From Paraburkholderia sprentiae WSM5005 (GTDB lineage Bacteria; Pseudomonadota; Gammaproteobacteria; Burkholderiales; Burkholderiaceae): a stretch of DNA of 64,000 bases. The position numbers were made by a program, and so were the translations under genes. Shown piece by piece: positions 1-8,308 of this stretch. The first letter of the stretch is position 1, and each line of letters begins with the position of its first letter. The notes below the pieces were generated by a model that saw only the letters and a program-made list of their open reading frames with translations, made no database searches and was not told where the DNA came from. The DNA lies in NCBI RefSeq assembly GCF_001865575.2, contig NZ_CP017562.2, forward strand, positions 1,054,001-1,118,000, written 5' to 3'.

Positions 1-1110
1 AAGCCGGTCGGATGGAATGGCGGAGAATTCAATGTGATACGCCTTCTTGCGTGAGGCGCGGCACATCACCCGCACGGCAAGCAGGCCATGCTTCGCGTCG
101 GGTAACTCGCGGTTGGCAAACCTCAGCACCGAAGCGGGCGTGAGGTCCAGCATGTCGCCCGTGCCCCGATATTCGATCTGCGCGGCCAGCGCCGCTTCAT
201 GCCTCAGCCGTGCTTCTCCGTTCGCCTCGTCCTCGTTCAGATGGGGCGTTCCCCACACGTATGTCTCGCCGTACGTCGTCGTGTCGTCGTGAATGTCCTT
301 CGAGCCGTCCAGTGGCTCGGGCGTGCGCCGCTCCGGGTTGTACGTGCGCACGCTCTGGCGCCTCGGGATCGTCGCCGAATGCATTTCCAGCGCACCGACC
401 GACTCGGCGCCGCTCGTTTCCATACCGCCAGGATGGCGATAAGCGACAGTCAGGTTCGGCTCGCGCCGGTAGTGCGTGAAGTCGTCACCGAACCGCACTC
501 GCTCGCAGTGCTCGCCAGTTTCGCAGACGAACCAGATGCCGCTGCGGCGACAGAGCCGTGTAATAAACGTGAGGTCGTCCTCGCCCCACTGCATGATGAA
601 GTCGAACTTGCGGTATTCCCGGTACAGCATGATTTCGAAGTCCGCCAGTAGCTGATCGAAACCGTTTTCGCGAAGGATCTGCCGGATGATTTCGGGGATG
701 CTGCTGTCAAGAAAAAAGCGGCATCTCGGATTGCTGCGCAGCAGCGCCAGGCGCGACTCCAGCACGACCTGATAGGTGGACTGGTCACGGTTGCTGCTCA
801 TGAGCGCAAAGTGTGTCACCACCCCCTGGATACGCCGCGCCGGTTCCGGCTTGCTCCAACTATCACGCGACGGTGGCTGGATCACGAAGGCGGCGGGCCT
901 GTTCAGGTACTCGGAACGCGACAGGTCATCCTGTGGATGGGTGAACTGGATTACGTACTTCGTCGGCTCGCCAATGGCGCGCGTGCCCTCGAAAGCAAAG
1001 ATGTCCGCCAGCGCCGCGCTCGGGGCCTGCGGCATATCGAGGCTGTAGAACTGGTGCGTGTTGACGCCCGGACGCGCAGGTGCGCCCTGCGAGGCTGTAG
1101 TCGGACCCAC
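1..1110 (-). CDS. vgrG: Type VI secretion spike protein VgrG (partial, C-terminus off the left edge)
   Basis: VgrG proteins form the puncturing spike of the type VI secretion system and carry effectors. The reverse strand is open from a GTG at 1110 to the window edge, giving 370 residues. The GTG is preceded by GGGAG and, further up, an in-frame stop. The protein shows the gp27-like N-terminal half: an N-terminal strand set with HQFYSLDMP, then RFFLDSSIPEIIRQIL near residue 130, FEIMLYREYRKFDFIMQWGE about 30 residues later, and NPERRTPEPL. These are typical of Burkholderia VgrG/TssI. The gp5-like needle and any C-terminal extension are outside the window, so cargo type cannot be judged. No other T6SS structural gene is visible here, so it is probably an orphan vgrG or the edge of an effector cluster. 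Confidence 0.92.
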   Translation of the reverse strand, partial: MGPTTASQGAPARPGVNTHQFYSLDMPQAPSAALADIFAFEGTRAIGEPTKYVIQFTHPQDDLSRSEYLNRPAAFVIQPPSRDSWSKPEPARRIQGVVTHFALMSSNRDQSTYQVVLESRLALLRSNPRCRFFLDSSIPEIIRQILRENGFDQLLADFEIMLYREYRKFDFIMQWGEDDLTFITRLCRRSGIWFVCETGEHCERVRFGDDFTHYRREPNLTVAYRHPGGMETSGAESVGALEMHSATIPRRQSVRTYNPERRTPEPLDGSKDIHDDTTTYGETYVWGTPHLNEDEANGEARLRHEAALAAQIEYRGTGDMLDLTPASVLRFANRELPDAKHGLLAVRVMCRASRKKAYHIEFSAIPSDRL

Positions 1111-1468
1111 GTGTCGCTCCCGTCAATTGTTTTCTGATGTTGTCAGCGTGGCAATCTACCGGAAGCAGGCGGCGAATGACATACGACGCGGTCGATTTGA
1201 TGAAATTTAATAGTTATTCCGCTATTGTCCGCGTCAATCAACTGCATGATCTGGCGGGGGGTATTGAGTCTGGAAGCTCGCGGAGCAGTTCTGCTGCGCG
1301 TGAATGACCTGTCGTCCGGGTCTCGATCGCAGCGTTCCATGTCTGAAGTAGGAGCAAGACAACAGTACTCCTGAAAAAAACAGGTCTGCAATTTTCATCC
1401 ACCGCCCATTCCTCTGCCCGTTGTCGCCTGCTAGATTAGGAGCCCCAACAGCTTCGGAGGCGTTCGGA

Positions 1469-1693
1469 ATGTCGTACCAACAGGATCCGGACGGCGTGCG
1501 CGTGGTGCTCGCTGCGATGAAGGCCAGCGCCGATATGGCGAACATATCGGTCTTTCGGTCGACAACGGCCGTGCCGTTCGGCTTTGCCGGGTCACTCGAG
1601 GCGGCGCGGGCTGCGTGCATCGCGATGAGCGAGATCAACCTGAACATGCATGAAGCGAAGACGCCTCGAGGGGGGGCGGACATACACCTTTGA
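1469..1693 (+). CDS. Hypothetical 74-residue protein
   Basis: This short reading frame is preceded by a good ribosome site (GGAGG at 1456-1460, 8 bases before the ATG). The product is soluble-looking and Ala/Met-rich with no signal peptide, membrane segment or family motif that I recognise. It lies in the gap between vgrG and a GNAT gene and points the opposite way to vgrG. A longer antisense frame covers the same bases but has no ribosome site. It may be a genuine small gene or the tail of a decayed T6SS-linked gene. Confidence 0.35.
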   Translation: MSYQQDPDGVRVVLAAMKASADMANISVFRSTTAVPFGFAGSLEAARAACIAMSEINLNMHEAKTPRGGADIHL

Positions 1694-2107
1694 AGCATGT
1701 GGGAAAGGATGAGGCCTGGTTGCGACAAAGACCGAAAGATGAGCCGCGGATAAAAGGCCGCGACGTCATTTAAAGATCAGAAGGCCGCTGAGATTGTCGC
1801 GTGTCTTTTCACGTGTATAAAAAAACGGGATTACGCCTGAAATGCGTCAATCTGCTATTGATCGAATTAATAAGCTGGCAGCAGGTGCTGGCGAAAATCT
1901 CGATCGTGCCTTTTATGAAAGATACGGACATGATTTTTAATCCAGAGCTATGGGGCCGCACGACTGCTGGCCGCGCATAGCGTGCCGATACTTCGCGCCG
2001 AAAACGGCCGATTAAGCTTGCTTTGAGAGAGCGTCAGCAAAGAGCCTAGCCAGCGGCTGCACGAACCAATCGCGGCGCACCCGTGACAGCCGGTTTTCGA
2101 TACCCGC
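1694..2107. other. Low-GC intergenic stretch
   Basis: About 410 bases with visibly lower GC than the rest of the window, including A runs near 1820. Apart from the doubtful 32-residue frame at 1842-1940 I see no gene, tRNA or insertion-sequence end. Its composition fits foreign DNA often found beside vgrG genes. Confidence 0.5.
1842..1940 (+). CDS. Possible 32-residue ORF or gene remnant
   Basis: A short frame in a stretch poorer in GC than its surroundings. The predicted peptide is amphipathic and charged, starts MRQSAIDRINKL and ends YERYGHDF. There is no convincing ribosome site. The codon usage is AT-leaning compared with the neighbours, which suggests transferred DNA or a relic of a larger gene. 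No family recognised. Confidence 0.2.
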   Translation: MRQSAIDRINKLAAGAGENLDRAFYERYGHDF

Positions 2108-2545
2108 TCACGCGTCCGTCCCGTAAACATCCGACCGATGCAACTCCATATACCGCTCAGGATTCCCGAGCGAGGTGAAGCCATGCGGCGCATACAGGTG
2201 ATGCGCGTCGGTCGTGACCAGCACGATCCTGCGCAGAGCGGCGAGCGACGGGCTCGCCAGGATATGTTTCATCAACGCTGACGCATAGCCCCGCCCGCGA
2301 TACGCGGGTAGCACGAACACGTCGCACAGGTAGGCGAAGGTCGCCTCGTCGGTGATGAGGCGCGCGAACGCGATCTGCTTGCCGTCGACAAAGCCGCCGA
2401 AGCACAGCGAACCGGCGACCGCCCGCTCGAAAATTGCGCGCGGCATGCCTTTGGCCCACGGCGTTTCCTGCGACAGAAACGCGTAGACCATGTCGAGGTC
2501 GAGATCGTCGTTGCGGTTCGAAATCGTCAGTTCACCTGCTTGCAT
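2108..2545 (-). CDS. GNAT family N-acetyltransferase
   Basis: A 145-residue acetyl-CoA dependent N-acyltransferase; the substrate cannot be told. The acetyl-CoA loop (motif A) is visible as VFVLPAYRGRGYASALM, residues 76-92. The C-terminal HGFTSLGNPERYME is typical of a GNAT subfamily. The start is set at the ATG preceded by GGGAG; the frame stays open far upstream but only as a shadow of the next gene. It follows the DHA2 transporter gene by 35 bases on the same strand, so the two are probably cotranscribed. An acetyltransferase beside an efflux pump could suggest drug modification, but nothing in the sequence proves that. Confidence 0.88.
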   Translation of the reverse strand: MQAGELTISNRNDDLDLDMVYAFLSQETPWAKGMPRAIFERAVAGSLCFGGFVDGKQIAFARLITDEATFAYLCDVFVLPAYRGRGYASALMKHILASPSLAALRRIVLVTTDAHHLYAPHGFTSLGNPERYMELHRSDVYGTDA

Positions 2546-2580
2546 CGCGCGTCTCCCTTTGGTCGCGTATGACGTACCGC

Positions 2581-4020
2581 TTATCCCCTCGCCGTGGTCT
2601 CTCCGCCGGCCGAACCCCCACCGATGCTCTGTCCAGCATTGCGCGCGAGCCCCATATAGCCGGGCACGGACAGCAGCGTCAGCACGCCGGCGAACAGGAA
2701 CGCGAGGCGGAAATCGTCGAGCGTGAACACGTGGCCGGTCGTCTCGCCGTTGAAGAGCGCCGCGACCCGCAGCGACACCGCGCCGAACGCGATGCCGAGA
2801 CCGATCGTCATCTGCGCGGCCGCGCTCCACAGTGTGCTCGCCGCGCTCATCTGCGGCTGCGGGATGTCGGCGTAGGCGAGCGTCGCGAGTGTGGAGAACT
2901 GCATCGAGCGCGCGACGCCGTACACGAACACGACGATCAGTACGAACATGAGCGGCACGTGCGGCGTCAGCAATCCGCACGCGATGATGAAAACGCCGGC
3001 CACCGCCACGTCGACGATCGATACCATCCGGAAGCCGTAGCGCTGCAGGATCCGCGTGGTCAGCGCCTTCATGCCGAGGTTACCGAGCGCGCTCGCGAGC
3101 AGCAGCAGACCCGAGCGGAACGCCGACAGACCGAAGCCGACCTGGAACAGCAGCGGCATCAGATAAGGCACCGCGCCGATGCCGATGCGCGTGAACGAGC
3201 CGGTGATGACCGTCACCGAAAACGTCGGCACCTTCAGCGTCGACACGTCGACGAGCGGATACGGATGACGCTTCGCATGCTGGAACGCGAGCGTGCCGAC
3301 CAGCAATCCGCCCGCCACGACCGCGAGCGCGAGCCACGGATTGGCGGCCGGCTGGCTCGCGAGCTCCGCGCCGTACAGGATGGCGGTCAGCGCGACGCCG
3401 CTCAGCAGCAAGCCGACGACGTCGAGCGGCTTGCGTTCGGTGCCGCGCAGGTTCGGCACCATGGCGAGGGCGACGGCGATCGCCGCGAGGCCGAACGGGA
3501 CGTTCAGCAAAAAGATCCAGCGCCACGACGCGTAGGTCGTGATGAAGCCGCCGATCGGCGGGCCGACCACCGGCGCCGCGATGGCCGGCCATGTGATCGT
3601 CGAGATCGCCTGCATCATGCGGGCTTTGTCGGTGCTGCGGACCACGATCAGGCGGCCCACCGGCACCATCATCGCGCCGCCGATGCCTTGCAGCAGCCGC
3701 GCGGCCGTGAACTCGGGCACGTTCTGCGACAACCCGCACAGCACCGACGCGATCGTGAATACGCCGATTGCGCTGACGAACACGGTGCGCGCGCCGCAGC
3801 GGTCGGCGACCCAGCCGCTCGCCGGAATGAAGATCGCGAGCGCGAGCATGTAGGCGGTCATGCCGAGGCTCAGGCTGTTCGGGCCGACGCCGAACGAACG
3901 CGCCATCTGCGGCAGCGCGGTGGCGATCACCGTGGTGTCGAGGTACTCCATGAAGAACGTGGCCGCGACGATGTACGGCAGCCAGCCGACGTGCGCGTTG
4001 CGGGTGCCGTCGCTGCTCAT
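2581..4020 (-). CDS. MFS transporter, DHA2 (14-TM drug:H+ antiporter) family
   Basis: A 479-residue inner-membrane major facilitator. Motif D1 appears as YLDTTVIATALP (26-37), motif A as ADRCGARTV (72-80), and antiporter motif C as VVGPPIGGF (151-159), followed by WRWIFLLNVPFG (166-177). The many hydrophobic segments suit the DHA2 class, whose members expel drugs or dyes by proton antiport. The ATG at 4020 begins MSSDGTRN; the longer open frame upstream is Arg/Pro-rich and unlikely to be translated. The GNAT gene follows 35 bases downstream. No TetR/MarR regulator adjoins it, which is unusual for this family. Substrate unknown. Confidence 0.92.
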   Translation of the reverse strand: MSSDGTRNAHVGWLPYIVAATFFMEYLDTTVIATALPQMARSFGVGPNSLSLGMTAYMLALAIFIPASGWVADRCGARTVFVSAIGVFTIASVLCGLSQNVPEFTAARLLQGIGGAMMVPVGRLIVVRSTDKARMMQAISTITWPAIAAPVVGPPIGGFITTYASWRWIFLLNVPFGLAAIAVALAMVPNLRGTERKPLDVVGLLLSGVALTAILYGAELASQPAANPWLALAVVAGGLLVGTLAFQHAKRHPYPLVDVSTLKVPTFSVTVITGSFTRIGIGAVPYLMPLLFQVGFGLSAFRSGLLLLASALGNLGMKALTTRILQRYGFRMVSIVDVAVAGVFIIACGLLTPHVPLMFVLIVVFVYGVARSMQFSTLATLAYADIPQPQMSAASTLWSAAAQMTIGLGIAFGAVSLRVAALFNGETTGHVFTLDDFRLAFLFAGVLTLLSVPGYMGLARNAGQSIGGGSAGGETTARG

Positions 4021-4318
4021 CGCGCGAACTCCCGGGCTAAGCGCAGGCGCGCGGAAAGACCATTGACGGGCCGGCGCGGGGCGCGTGAAAAGTATGACTT
4101 CATGGTGCTTGCGACTACCTTCCGATTGCGTTTTTGTTTTCTGCCGGTATCCGGGACAGCGGGCCGGCGGCGGAGGCCGACGCCGCGAACGGGCGCGGCG
4201 GGCTGGCGCGCACATTAGCTTGCCTGATTGCCAGCCCTGAATCCTAACGCAACAAAGGGTCCCCTATCGCGCAGGCGGGCAGCGCGCCGTACAACCGCGC
4301 CGCGCCGCCAGCCGTGCG
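4021..4318. other. Intergenic region upstream of the DHA2 exporter gene
   Basis: About 300 bases between two leftward genes. It must contain the transporter promoter and the end of the lyase transcript. I see no strong terminator hairpin, operator palindrome or small gene. Confidence 0.5.
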
Positions 4319-5203
4319 TCAATCCTTCGCCGCGTACTGCTTGTCCAGCCGGTCATACAGCGGCTTGTCGACGAGCCGCTGGCGCTCGCTGAACGGCGCG
4401 ACGATCGTCGCGTCCTCGTCGAGGCGGCCGTTGCTTCGCAGCGTGCCGAGCGCGCGCTGCATGCCGAGCACCGCGCCTTGCAGCGCAGCGTTCGCGTACA
4501 GCACGATGCCGTAGCCGAGCTTGGCGAGCGCGTCGCGCGACTGCACTGGCGTCTTGCCGCCGATAACGATGTTGATCAGCTGCGGCACGGCGAATAGCCC
4601 CGGCAGCCGCTCGATGTCGGCGAGCGATTCGGTCGCCTCGATAAACAGGATGTCGGCGCCCGCCTCGATGAAGCGATGACCGCGCTCGATCGCGTCCTCG
4701 ATGCCGTGGACCGCGGCTGCGTCGGTACGCGCCATGATCTGCAGATTCGCGTCTTCGCGCGCGTCGACGGCCGCGCGGATTTTGCCGACCATCTCGCTCG
4801 TCGTGACGACTTCCTTGCCCGCGAAGTGGCCGCATTTTTTCGGCATCACCTGGTCTTCGAACTGGATCACGTCGGCACCGCTGCGCTCGAGCACGCGCAC
4901 GGTCTGGCGCACGTTCAGTGCATTGCCGAAGCCGGTGTCAGCATCGACGATCAGCGGCAGCGCGACCGCGTCGCGGATGCGCGCGGTGTGCTCGGCGACT
5001 TCGGCGAGGCCGATGAAGCCGAGGTCGGGCAAGCCGAGCGACATGTTGGTGACGCCCGCGCCGGTGATGTAGACCGCCTCGAAGCCGGCGTCCTCGATCA
5101 CGCGTGCGCTCATCGCGTTGAACGCGCCGGGCACCAGCAGCCCCTGACGCTGATTGACCTTGGCGCGGAACGCGGCGCGGCGGGTGGCGGAAGTGGTAGT
5201 CAT
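4319..5203 (-). CDS. prpB: Methylisocitrate lyase-type enzyme (isocitrate lyase/PEP mutase superfamily)
   Basis: A 294-residue cytoplasmic TIM-barrel lyase. In its family these enzymes cleave 2-methylisocitrate to pyruvate and succinate; close relatives cleave dimethylmalate or decarboxylate oxaloacetate. Visible are the metal-binding DADTGFGN (87-94), QFEDQ (114-118) and the catalytic-cysteine loop PKKCGH (121-126; Cys124). Classical PrpB has KRCGH, so KKCGH leaves the exact substrate open. Length matches PrpB. The ATG at 5203 has GGAGACC upstream. It is transcribed away from a PrpR-type sigma-54 activator and has a sigma-54 promoter at 5254-5269. No prpC or acnD lies nearby, so it may act outside the full methylcitrate cycle. 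Confidence 0.82.
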   Translation of the reverse strand: MTTTSATRRAAFRAKVNQRQGLLVPGAFNAMSARVIEDAGFEAVYITGAGVTNMSLGLPDLGFIGLAEVAEHTARIRDAVALPLIVDADTGFGNALNVRQTVRVLERSGADVIQFEDQVMPKKCGHFAGKEVVTTSEMVGKIRAAVDAREDANLQIMARTDAAAVHGIEDAIERGHRFIEAGADILFIEATESLADIERLPGLFAVPQLINIVIGGKTPVQSRDALAKLGYGIVLYANAALQGAVLGMQRALGTLRSNGRLDEDATIVAPFSERQRLVDKPLYDRLDKQYAAKD

Positions 5204-5253
5204 GATGCAGGTCTCCAGAAGTGAAATCGGTAGCGCAATATGGGCGACTATTC

Positions 5254-5269
5254 TGCAGGAAGCGTGCCA
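5254..5269 (-). promoter_or_regulatory. Sigma-54 (-24/-12) promoter of the lyase gene
   Basis: On the reverse strand the bases read TGGCACGCTTCCTGCA, matching the sigma-54 consensus TGGCACG-N4-TTGC with GG and GC exactly 10 bases apart. Transcription would start near 5243, about 40 bases before the lyase ATG. A sigma-54 dependent activator gene lies divergently beside it. Confidence 0.85.
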
Positions 5270-5356
5270 GCCCGCTGCGCGTTCGCGGGTTGTCGCGCTG
5301 GAACATAGGTCTGCGCGATACACGCTCGGCCGCGAGGTTCGTGGCATAATCGGCGG

Positions 5357-5391
5357 AACGTTTCATGAAACGTTTCGCGGAACGTTTCGTT
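5357..5391. promoter_or_regulatory. Palindromic activator-binding sites (probable PrpR-type UAS and autoregulatory operator)
   Basis: AACGTTTCATGAAACGTT at 5357-5374 is a perfect 18-base palindrome. A second inverted element, AACGTTTCGTT, follows at 5381-5391. Both lie roughly 115-150 bases upstream of the expected sigma-54 start at about 5243, the usual enhancer distance. They also sit just after a CATAAT -10-like box (5345-5350) and before the activator's GTG at 5404, so the same sites could repress the activator's own transcription. Confidence 0.7.
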
Positions 5392-5403
5392 CAGGAGAGC
5401 CGC

Positions 5404-7425
5404 GTGTCCCCCTTCGCCCCGTTCAGCGCGAACCGCAGTGCCGCCATTGATGCCGGCCGCCCCGGGATCGCACTCGTCAGTATCAGCCGGCTGCAATCGC
5501 TTTGCGAGGCCGTCGCGCCGCGCTATGCCGAGCGCGCGAAATTCTTCCCGGTTCGGGAAGGATACGGCGCCGCCGTCGCCGCGTTGCAGGCCTACGTGGA
5601 CGCGGGTTCCGTCGACGTCGTACTGTCCGCAGGCTCGAACGGCGCGTACTTGCGCGAGAACCTCAGCGTGCCGGTTGTGATGGTCAAGGTGAACGGCTTC
5701 GACGTGTTGAGCGCGATCACGCGCGCCACCGCCACGTGGCCGCAGGCGCGCATTGGGCTCGTGCTGCATGAAGCGGTGGCGCAGGAGCTGGCCGACCTCG
5801 GCCCGCTGCTGAACGTCGATCTGCGGCAGCGCGCGTACCGGTCCATCGACGAAGTGCGGCTCGCGGTCGATGAACTCGTTGCGCAGGGCTGCCGCGTGGT
5901 CGTCGGCGCTGGCATGGCTTGCGATCTGGCGCAGCAGGCCGGTATCGACAGCGTGTTCCTGTATTCGCTGGCCGCGGTCGAGGAAGCGTTCGAGCGCTCG
6001 GTCGAACTGGCGCGCGTGAGCCGCCAGAAGGAAGCGAAGCGCGGCCGCCTGAACACGATCGTCGCGCACCTGCGCGACGGCGTCGCCGCGTTCGACGAAG
6101 CCGGCCAGCTCGAAGCCGTCAACCCGGCGATGCTCGAACTGCTCGGTTCAGGCGCCACCCACCAGATCCCGAAGGACGACGAGGACACCTCCGCGCGGGT
6201 CGCGCGGTCGCTCGCGCCGCTGTTGCGCGAAACGCGCGCCGCCGACCAGCCGGTCGACGAACGTATCGAGCAGATCGGCGGCCGAGCGTTGATCGTCAGT
6301 TGCGTGCCGATCGTCGAGCAGGGCGCGCGCGCCGGTTTCGTCGTGACCGCGCAGGATGCGGTGGTCGCGCAGCGGATCGACCGGTCGCTGCGCACCAGCC
6401 AGCGGCCGAGGCATCTGGTCGCGCGGCATCGGCTCGACGATCTGATCGGCGCTTCGTCGGCGCTGGAGCGCGTGCGCCGGCTCGCGCGTGCCGGCGCCGC
6501 ACACGACGCGACCGTGCTTCTGACCGGCGAAAGCGGCACCGGTAAGGAACTCGTCGCGCAGGGCATCCACAACGCGAGCCCGCGACGCGGCAATCCGTTC
6601 GTCGCGTTCAACTGCTCGGCGCTGCCCGAGGGGTTGATCGAAAGCGAGCTGTTCGGGCACGAGGAAGGGGCCTTCACGGGCGCGCGGCGCGGTGGCAAGC
6701 CGGGGCTATTTGAAATCGCGCACACCGGCACGATCTTTCTCGATGAAATCGGCGAAATGCCGGCGGCGCTGCAAAGCCGGCTGTTGCGCGTGCTGCAGGA
6801 GCGCGAGGTGATGAAGCTCGGCGCGGTCCGCGCGACGCCTGTCGATGTGCGCGTGGTCGCCGCGACGCACCGCGACCTGCATGCGCGCGTCGAGCAGGGC
6901 GCGTTTCGCGCGGATCTGTATTTTCGATTAAATCTGCTTCAGATAAAATTGCCGCCGCTGCGCGAACGCCGCGCCGACATTGCGCCGCTGGCGCGCTATC
7001 TGCTTGACCGCAGCGCGCGGCAGTACGGCTTGTCGGCCGCGGGGCTCGAACAGGTGCTCGCGTTTCTCGACCCGCTTTTTGCGAACTATGCCTGGCCCGG
7101 CAATGTCCGCGAGCTGGAAAATCTGCTGGCGCGCGCGGCGATTTATATCGGCGACGCGACGCGCCAGATATCCGGGAACTTGGCGGCCGACGCATTGCCG
7201 GAGTGGCAGGTAGTGTTTCCCGAATTCGCGCGGATCGGTTCGGCTCAGGTCGAGCGGATCGCGCCGGCGTCTCAGGGCCCAGTCGCCGCCGGTACGGCGC
7301 CGCGCGCCGCCGTCACCCGCCAGGACGCGCTGCGCGCTCTCGACCAATCCGACGGCAACCGCGCCGCCGCGAGTCGCGCGCTCGGCATCGGGCGAACCAC
7401 GCTGTGGCGGCTTTTGAAGAGCTGA
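5404..7425 (+). CDS. prpR: PrpR-type sigma-54 dependent transcriptional activator
   Basis: A 673-residue enhancer-binding regulator. The N-terminal ~200 residues resemble the PrpR_N sensor domain, a short PAS-like segment follows, and the AAA+ domain carries Walker A GESGTGKE (375-382) and the sigma-54 contact loop GAFTGA (422-427). A Fis-type helix-turn-helix ([17 protein letters not shown]) closes the protein. I place the start at GTG 5404, which has AGGAGA 5 bases upstream. The in-frame ATG at 5365 lies inside the palindromic operator and has no ribosome site. In Salmonella PrpR responds to 2-methylcitrate; the ligand here is inferred only. It very likely activates the divergent lyase gene. 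Confidence 0.9.
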   Translation: MSPFAPFSANRSAAIDAGRPGIALVSISRLQSLCEAVAPRYAERAKFFPVREGYGAAVAALQAYVDAGSVDVVLSAGSNGAYLRENLSVPVVMVKVNGFDVLSAITRATATWPQARIGLVLHEAVAQELADLGPLLNVDLRQRAYRSIDEVRLAVDELVAQGCRVVVGAGMACDLAQQAGIDSVFLYSLAAVEEAFERSVELARVSRQKEAKRGRLNTIVAHLRDGVAAFDEAGQLEAVNPAMLELLGSGATHQIPKDDEDTSARVARSLAPLLRETRAADQPVDERIEQIGGRALIVSCVPIVEQGARAGFVVTAQDAVVAQRIDRSLRTSQRPRHLVARHRLDDLIGASSALERVRRLARAGAAHDATVLLTGESGTGKELVAQGIHNASPRRGNPFVAFNCSALPEGLIESELFGHEEGAFTGARRGGKPGLFEIAHTGTIFLDEIGEMPAALQSRLLRVLQEREVMKLGAVRATPVDVRVVAATHRDLHARVEQGAFRADLYFRLNLLQIKLPPLRERRADIAPLARYLLDRSARQYGLSAAGLEQVLAFLDPLFANYAWPGNVRELENLLARAAIYIGDATRQISGNLAADALPEWQVVFPEFARIGSAQVERIAPASQGPVAAGTAPRAAVTRQDALRALDQSDGNRAAASRALGIGRTTLWRLLKS

Positions 7426-7467
7426 AACGCCGCACATCCAAGCCGATAGCTTGCGCCGCTAAAGTGA

Positions 7468-7504
7468 ATAGGGTCAGACTATCGAACTGATTAACACAAT
7501 CCAC
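7468..7504 (+). promoter_or_regulatory. OxyR-like binding site upstream of ahpC
   Basis: ATAG-N7-CTAT-N7-ATTA-N7-CCAC. The first two quarter sites match the OxyR consensus (ATAG-N7-CTAT repeated) exactly; the third matches at three of four bases and the fourth is poor. The site abuts the -35 box, the usual position for an OxyR-activated promoter. Confidence 0.65.
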
Positions 7505-7533
7505 TTTACCTATTAAGCGCCGTCTGACATACT
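7505..7533 (+). promoter_or_regulatory. Predicted sigma-70 promoter of ahpC
   Basis: TTTACC (7505-7510) and CATACT (7528-7533) separated by 17 bases, with a TG two bases before the -10 box. It begins directly after the OxyR-like site, 40 bases before the ahpC start codon. Confidence 0.55.
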
Positions 7534-7572
7534 GGCTCTACTTTTCCAACCCCCTCAGAGAGGACTCAGCAA

Positions 7573-8136
7573 ATGCCGATCATCAACAGTCAAGTCAAAC
7601 CGTTCAAAGCACAGGCTTTTCACAACGGCGATTTCCAGACCGTCACTGAAGAAAGCCTGAAGGGCAAGTGGTCGGTTTTCGTGTTCTACCCGGCCGACTT
7701 CACGTTCGTATGCCCGACCGAACTCGGTGACCTGGCCGATCGTTATGACGACTTCAAGAAGCTGGGCGTGGAAATCTACAGCGTGTCGACCGATACGCAC
7801 TTCACGCACAAGGCCTGGCACGACACGTCGGACACGATCCGCAAGATCAAGTACCCGATGCTGGCCGACCCGACGCTCGCTATCTCGCGCAACTTCGACG
7901 TGCTGATCGAAGAAGAAGGCCTCGCGCTGCGCGGCACGTTCGTGATCAACCCGGAAGGCGAGATCAAGCTGTGCGAAATCCACGACAACGGCATCGGCCG
8001 TGACGCTGGCGAGCTGCTGCGCAAGGTCCAGGCGGCTCAGTACATCGCGAAGCACCCGGGCGAAGTGTGCCCCGCCAAGTGGGCGCCGGGCGCTGAAACG
8101 CTGACCCCGTCTCTCGACCTGATCGGCAAGATCTAA
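7573..8136 (+). CDS. ahpC: Alkyl hydroperoxide reductase peroxiredoxin subunit AhpC
   Basis: A 187-residue typical 2-Cys peroxiredoxin that reduces hydrogen peroxide, organic peroxides and peroxynitrite in the cytoplasm. Peroxidatic Cys47 lies in FTFVCPTE and resolving Cys166 in GEVCPAKW, both at the positions found in enteric AhpC. Full length. AGAGGACT provides the ribosome site. ahpF, its dedicated reductase, follows 172 bases downstream. An OxyR-like site and a promoter precede it, so induction by peroxide is expected. Confidence 0.98.
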   Translation: MPIINSQVKPFKAQAFHNGDFQTVTEESLKGKWSVFVFYPADFTFVCPTELGDLADRYDDFKKLGVEIYSVSTDTHFTHKAWHDTSDTIRKIKYPMLADPTLAISRNFDVLIEEEGLALRGTFVINPEGEIKLCEIHDNGIGRDAGELLRKVQAAQYIAKHPGEVCPAKWAPGAETLTPSLDLIGKI

Positions 8137-8176
8137 GGTCTGCGCAGCTCACGCTGCACCCCGCAGTCTGCATCTT

Positions 8177-8191
8177 CCGGGAGCTTCCCGG
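8177..8191 (+). other. Hairpin between ahpC and ahpF
   Basis: CCGGGA-GCT-TCCCGG forms a perfect 6-base-pair stem with a 3-base loop and no T run. It may stabilise the ahpC transcript end or partly reduce read-through, which would give the usual excess of AhpC over AhpF. This is inference. Confidence 0.4.
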
Positions 8192-8308
8192 CGCCTTACC
8201 GCGCGAGTCGCCCATACGGCGCTTCGCGCGTCCCCGGGCCGTACCTGTCCTATCCGGATGCGTGCGGCGCCGGGATACCCATACCCTTCGTCACGGAATC
8301 GCCACGCC

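Noticed and set aside
1234..1728. Reverse 164-codon frame between vgrG and the GNAT gene
   Set aside because: No ribosome site or known motif; it conflicts with a forward ORF that has GGAGG.
2434..4218. Long forward open frame (594 codons) opposite the exporter gene
   Set aside because: Arg/Glu/Ala-rich, no ribosome site or family resemblance; it is the antisense shadow of a high-GC gene.
5365..7425. PrpR-type regulator starting at ATG 5365
   Set aside because: That ATG lies inside an 18-base palindrome with no ribosome site; GTG 5404 has AGGAGA at proper spacing.
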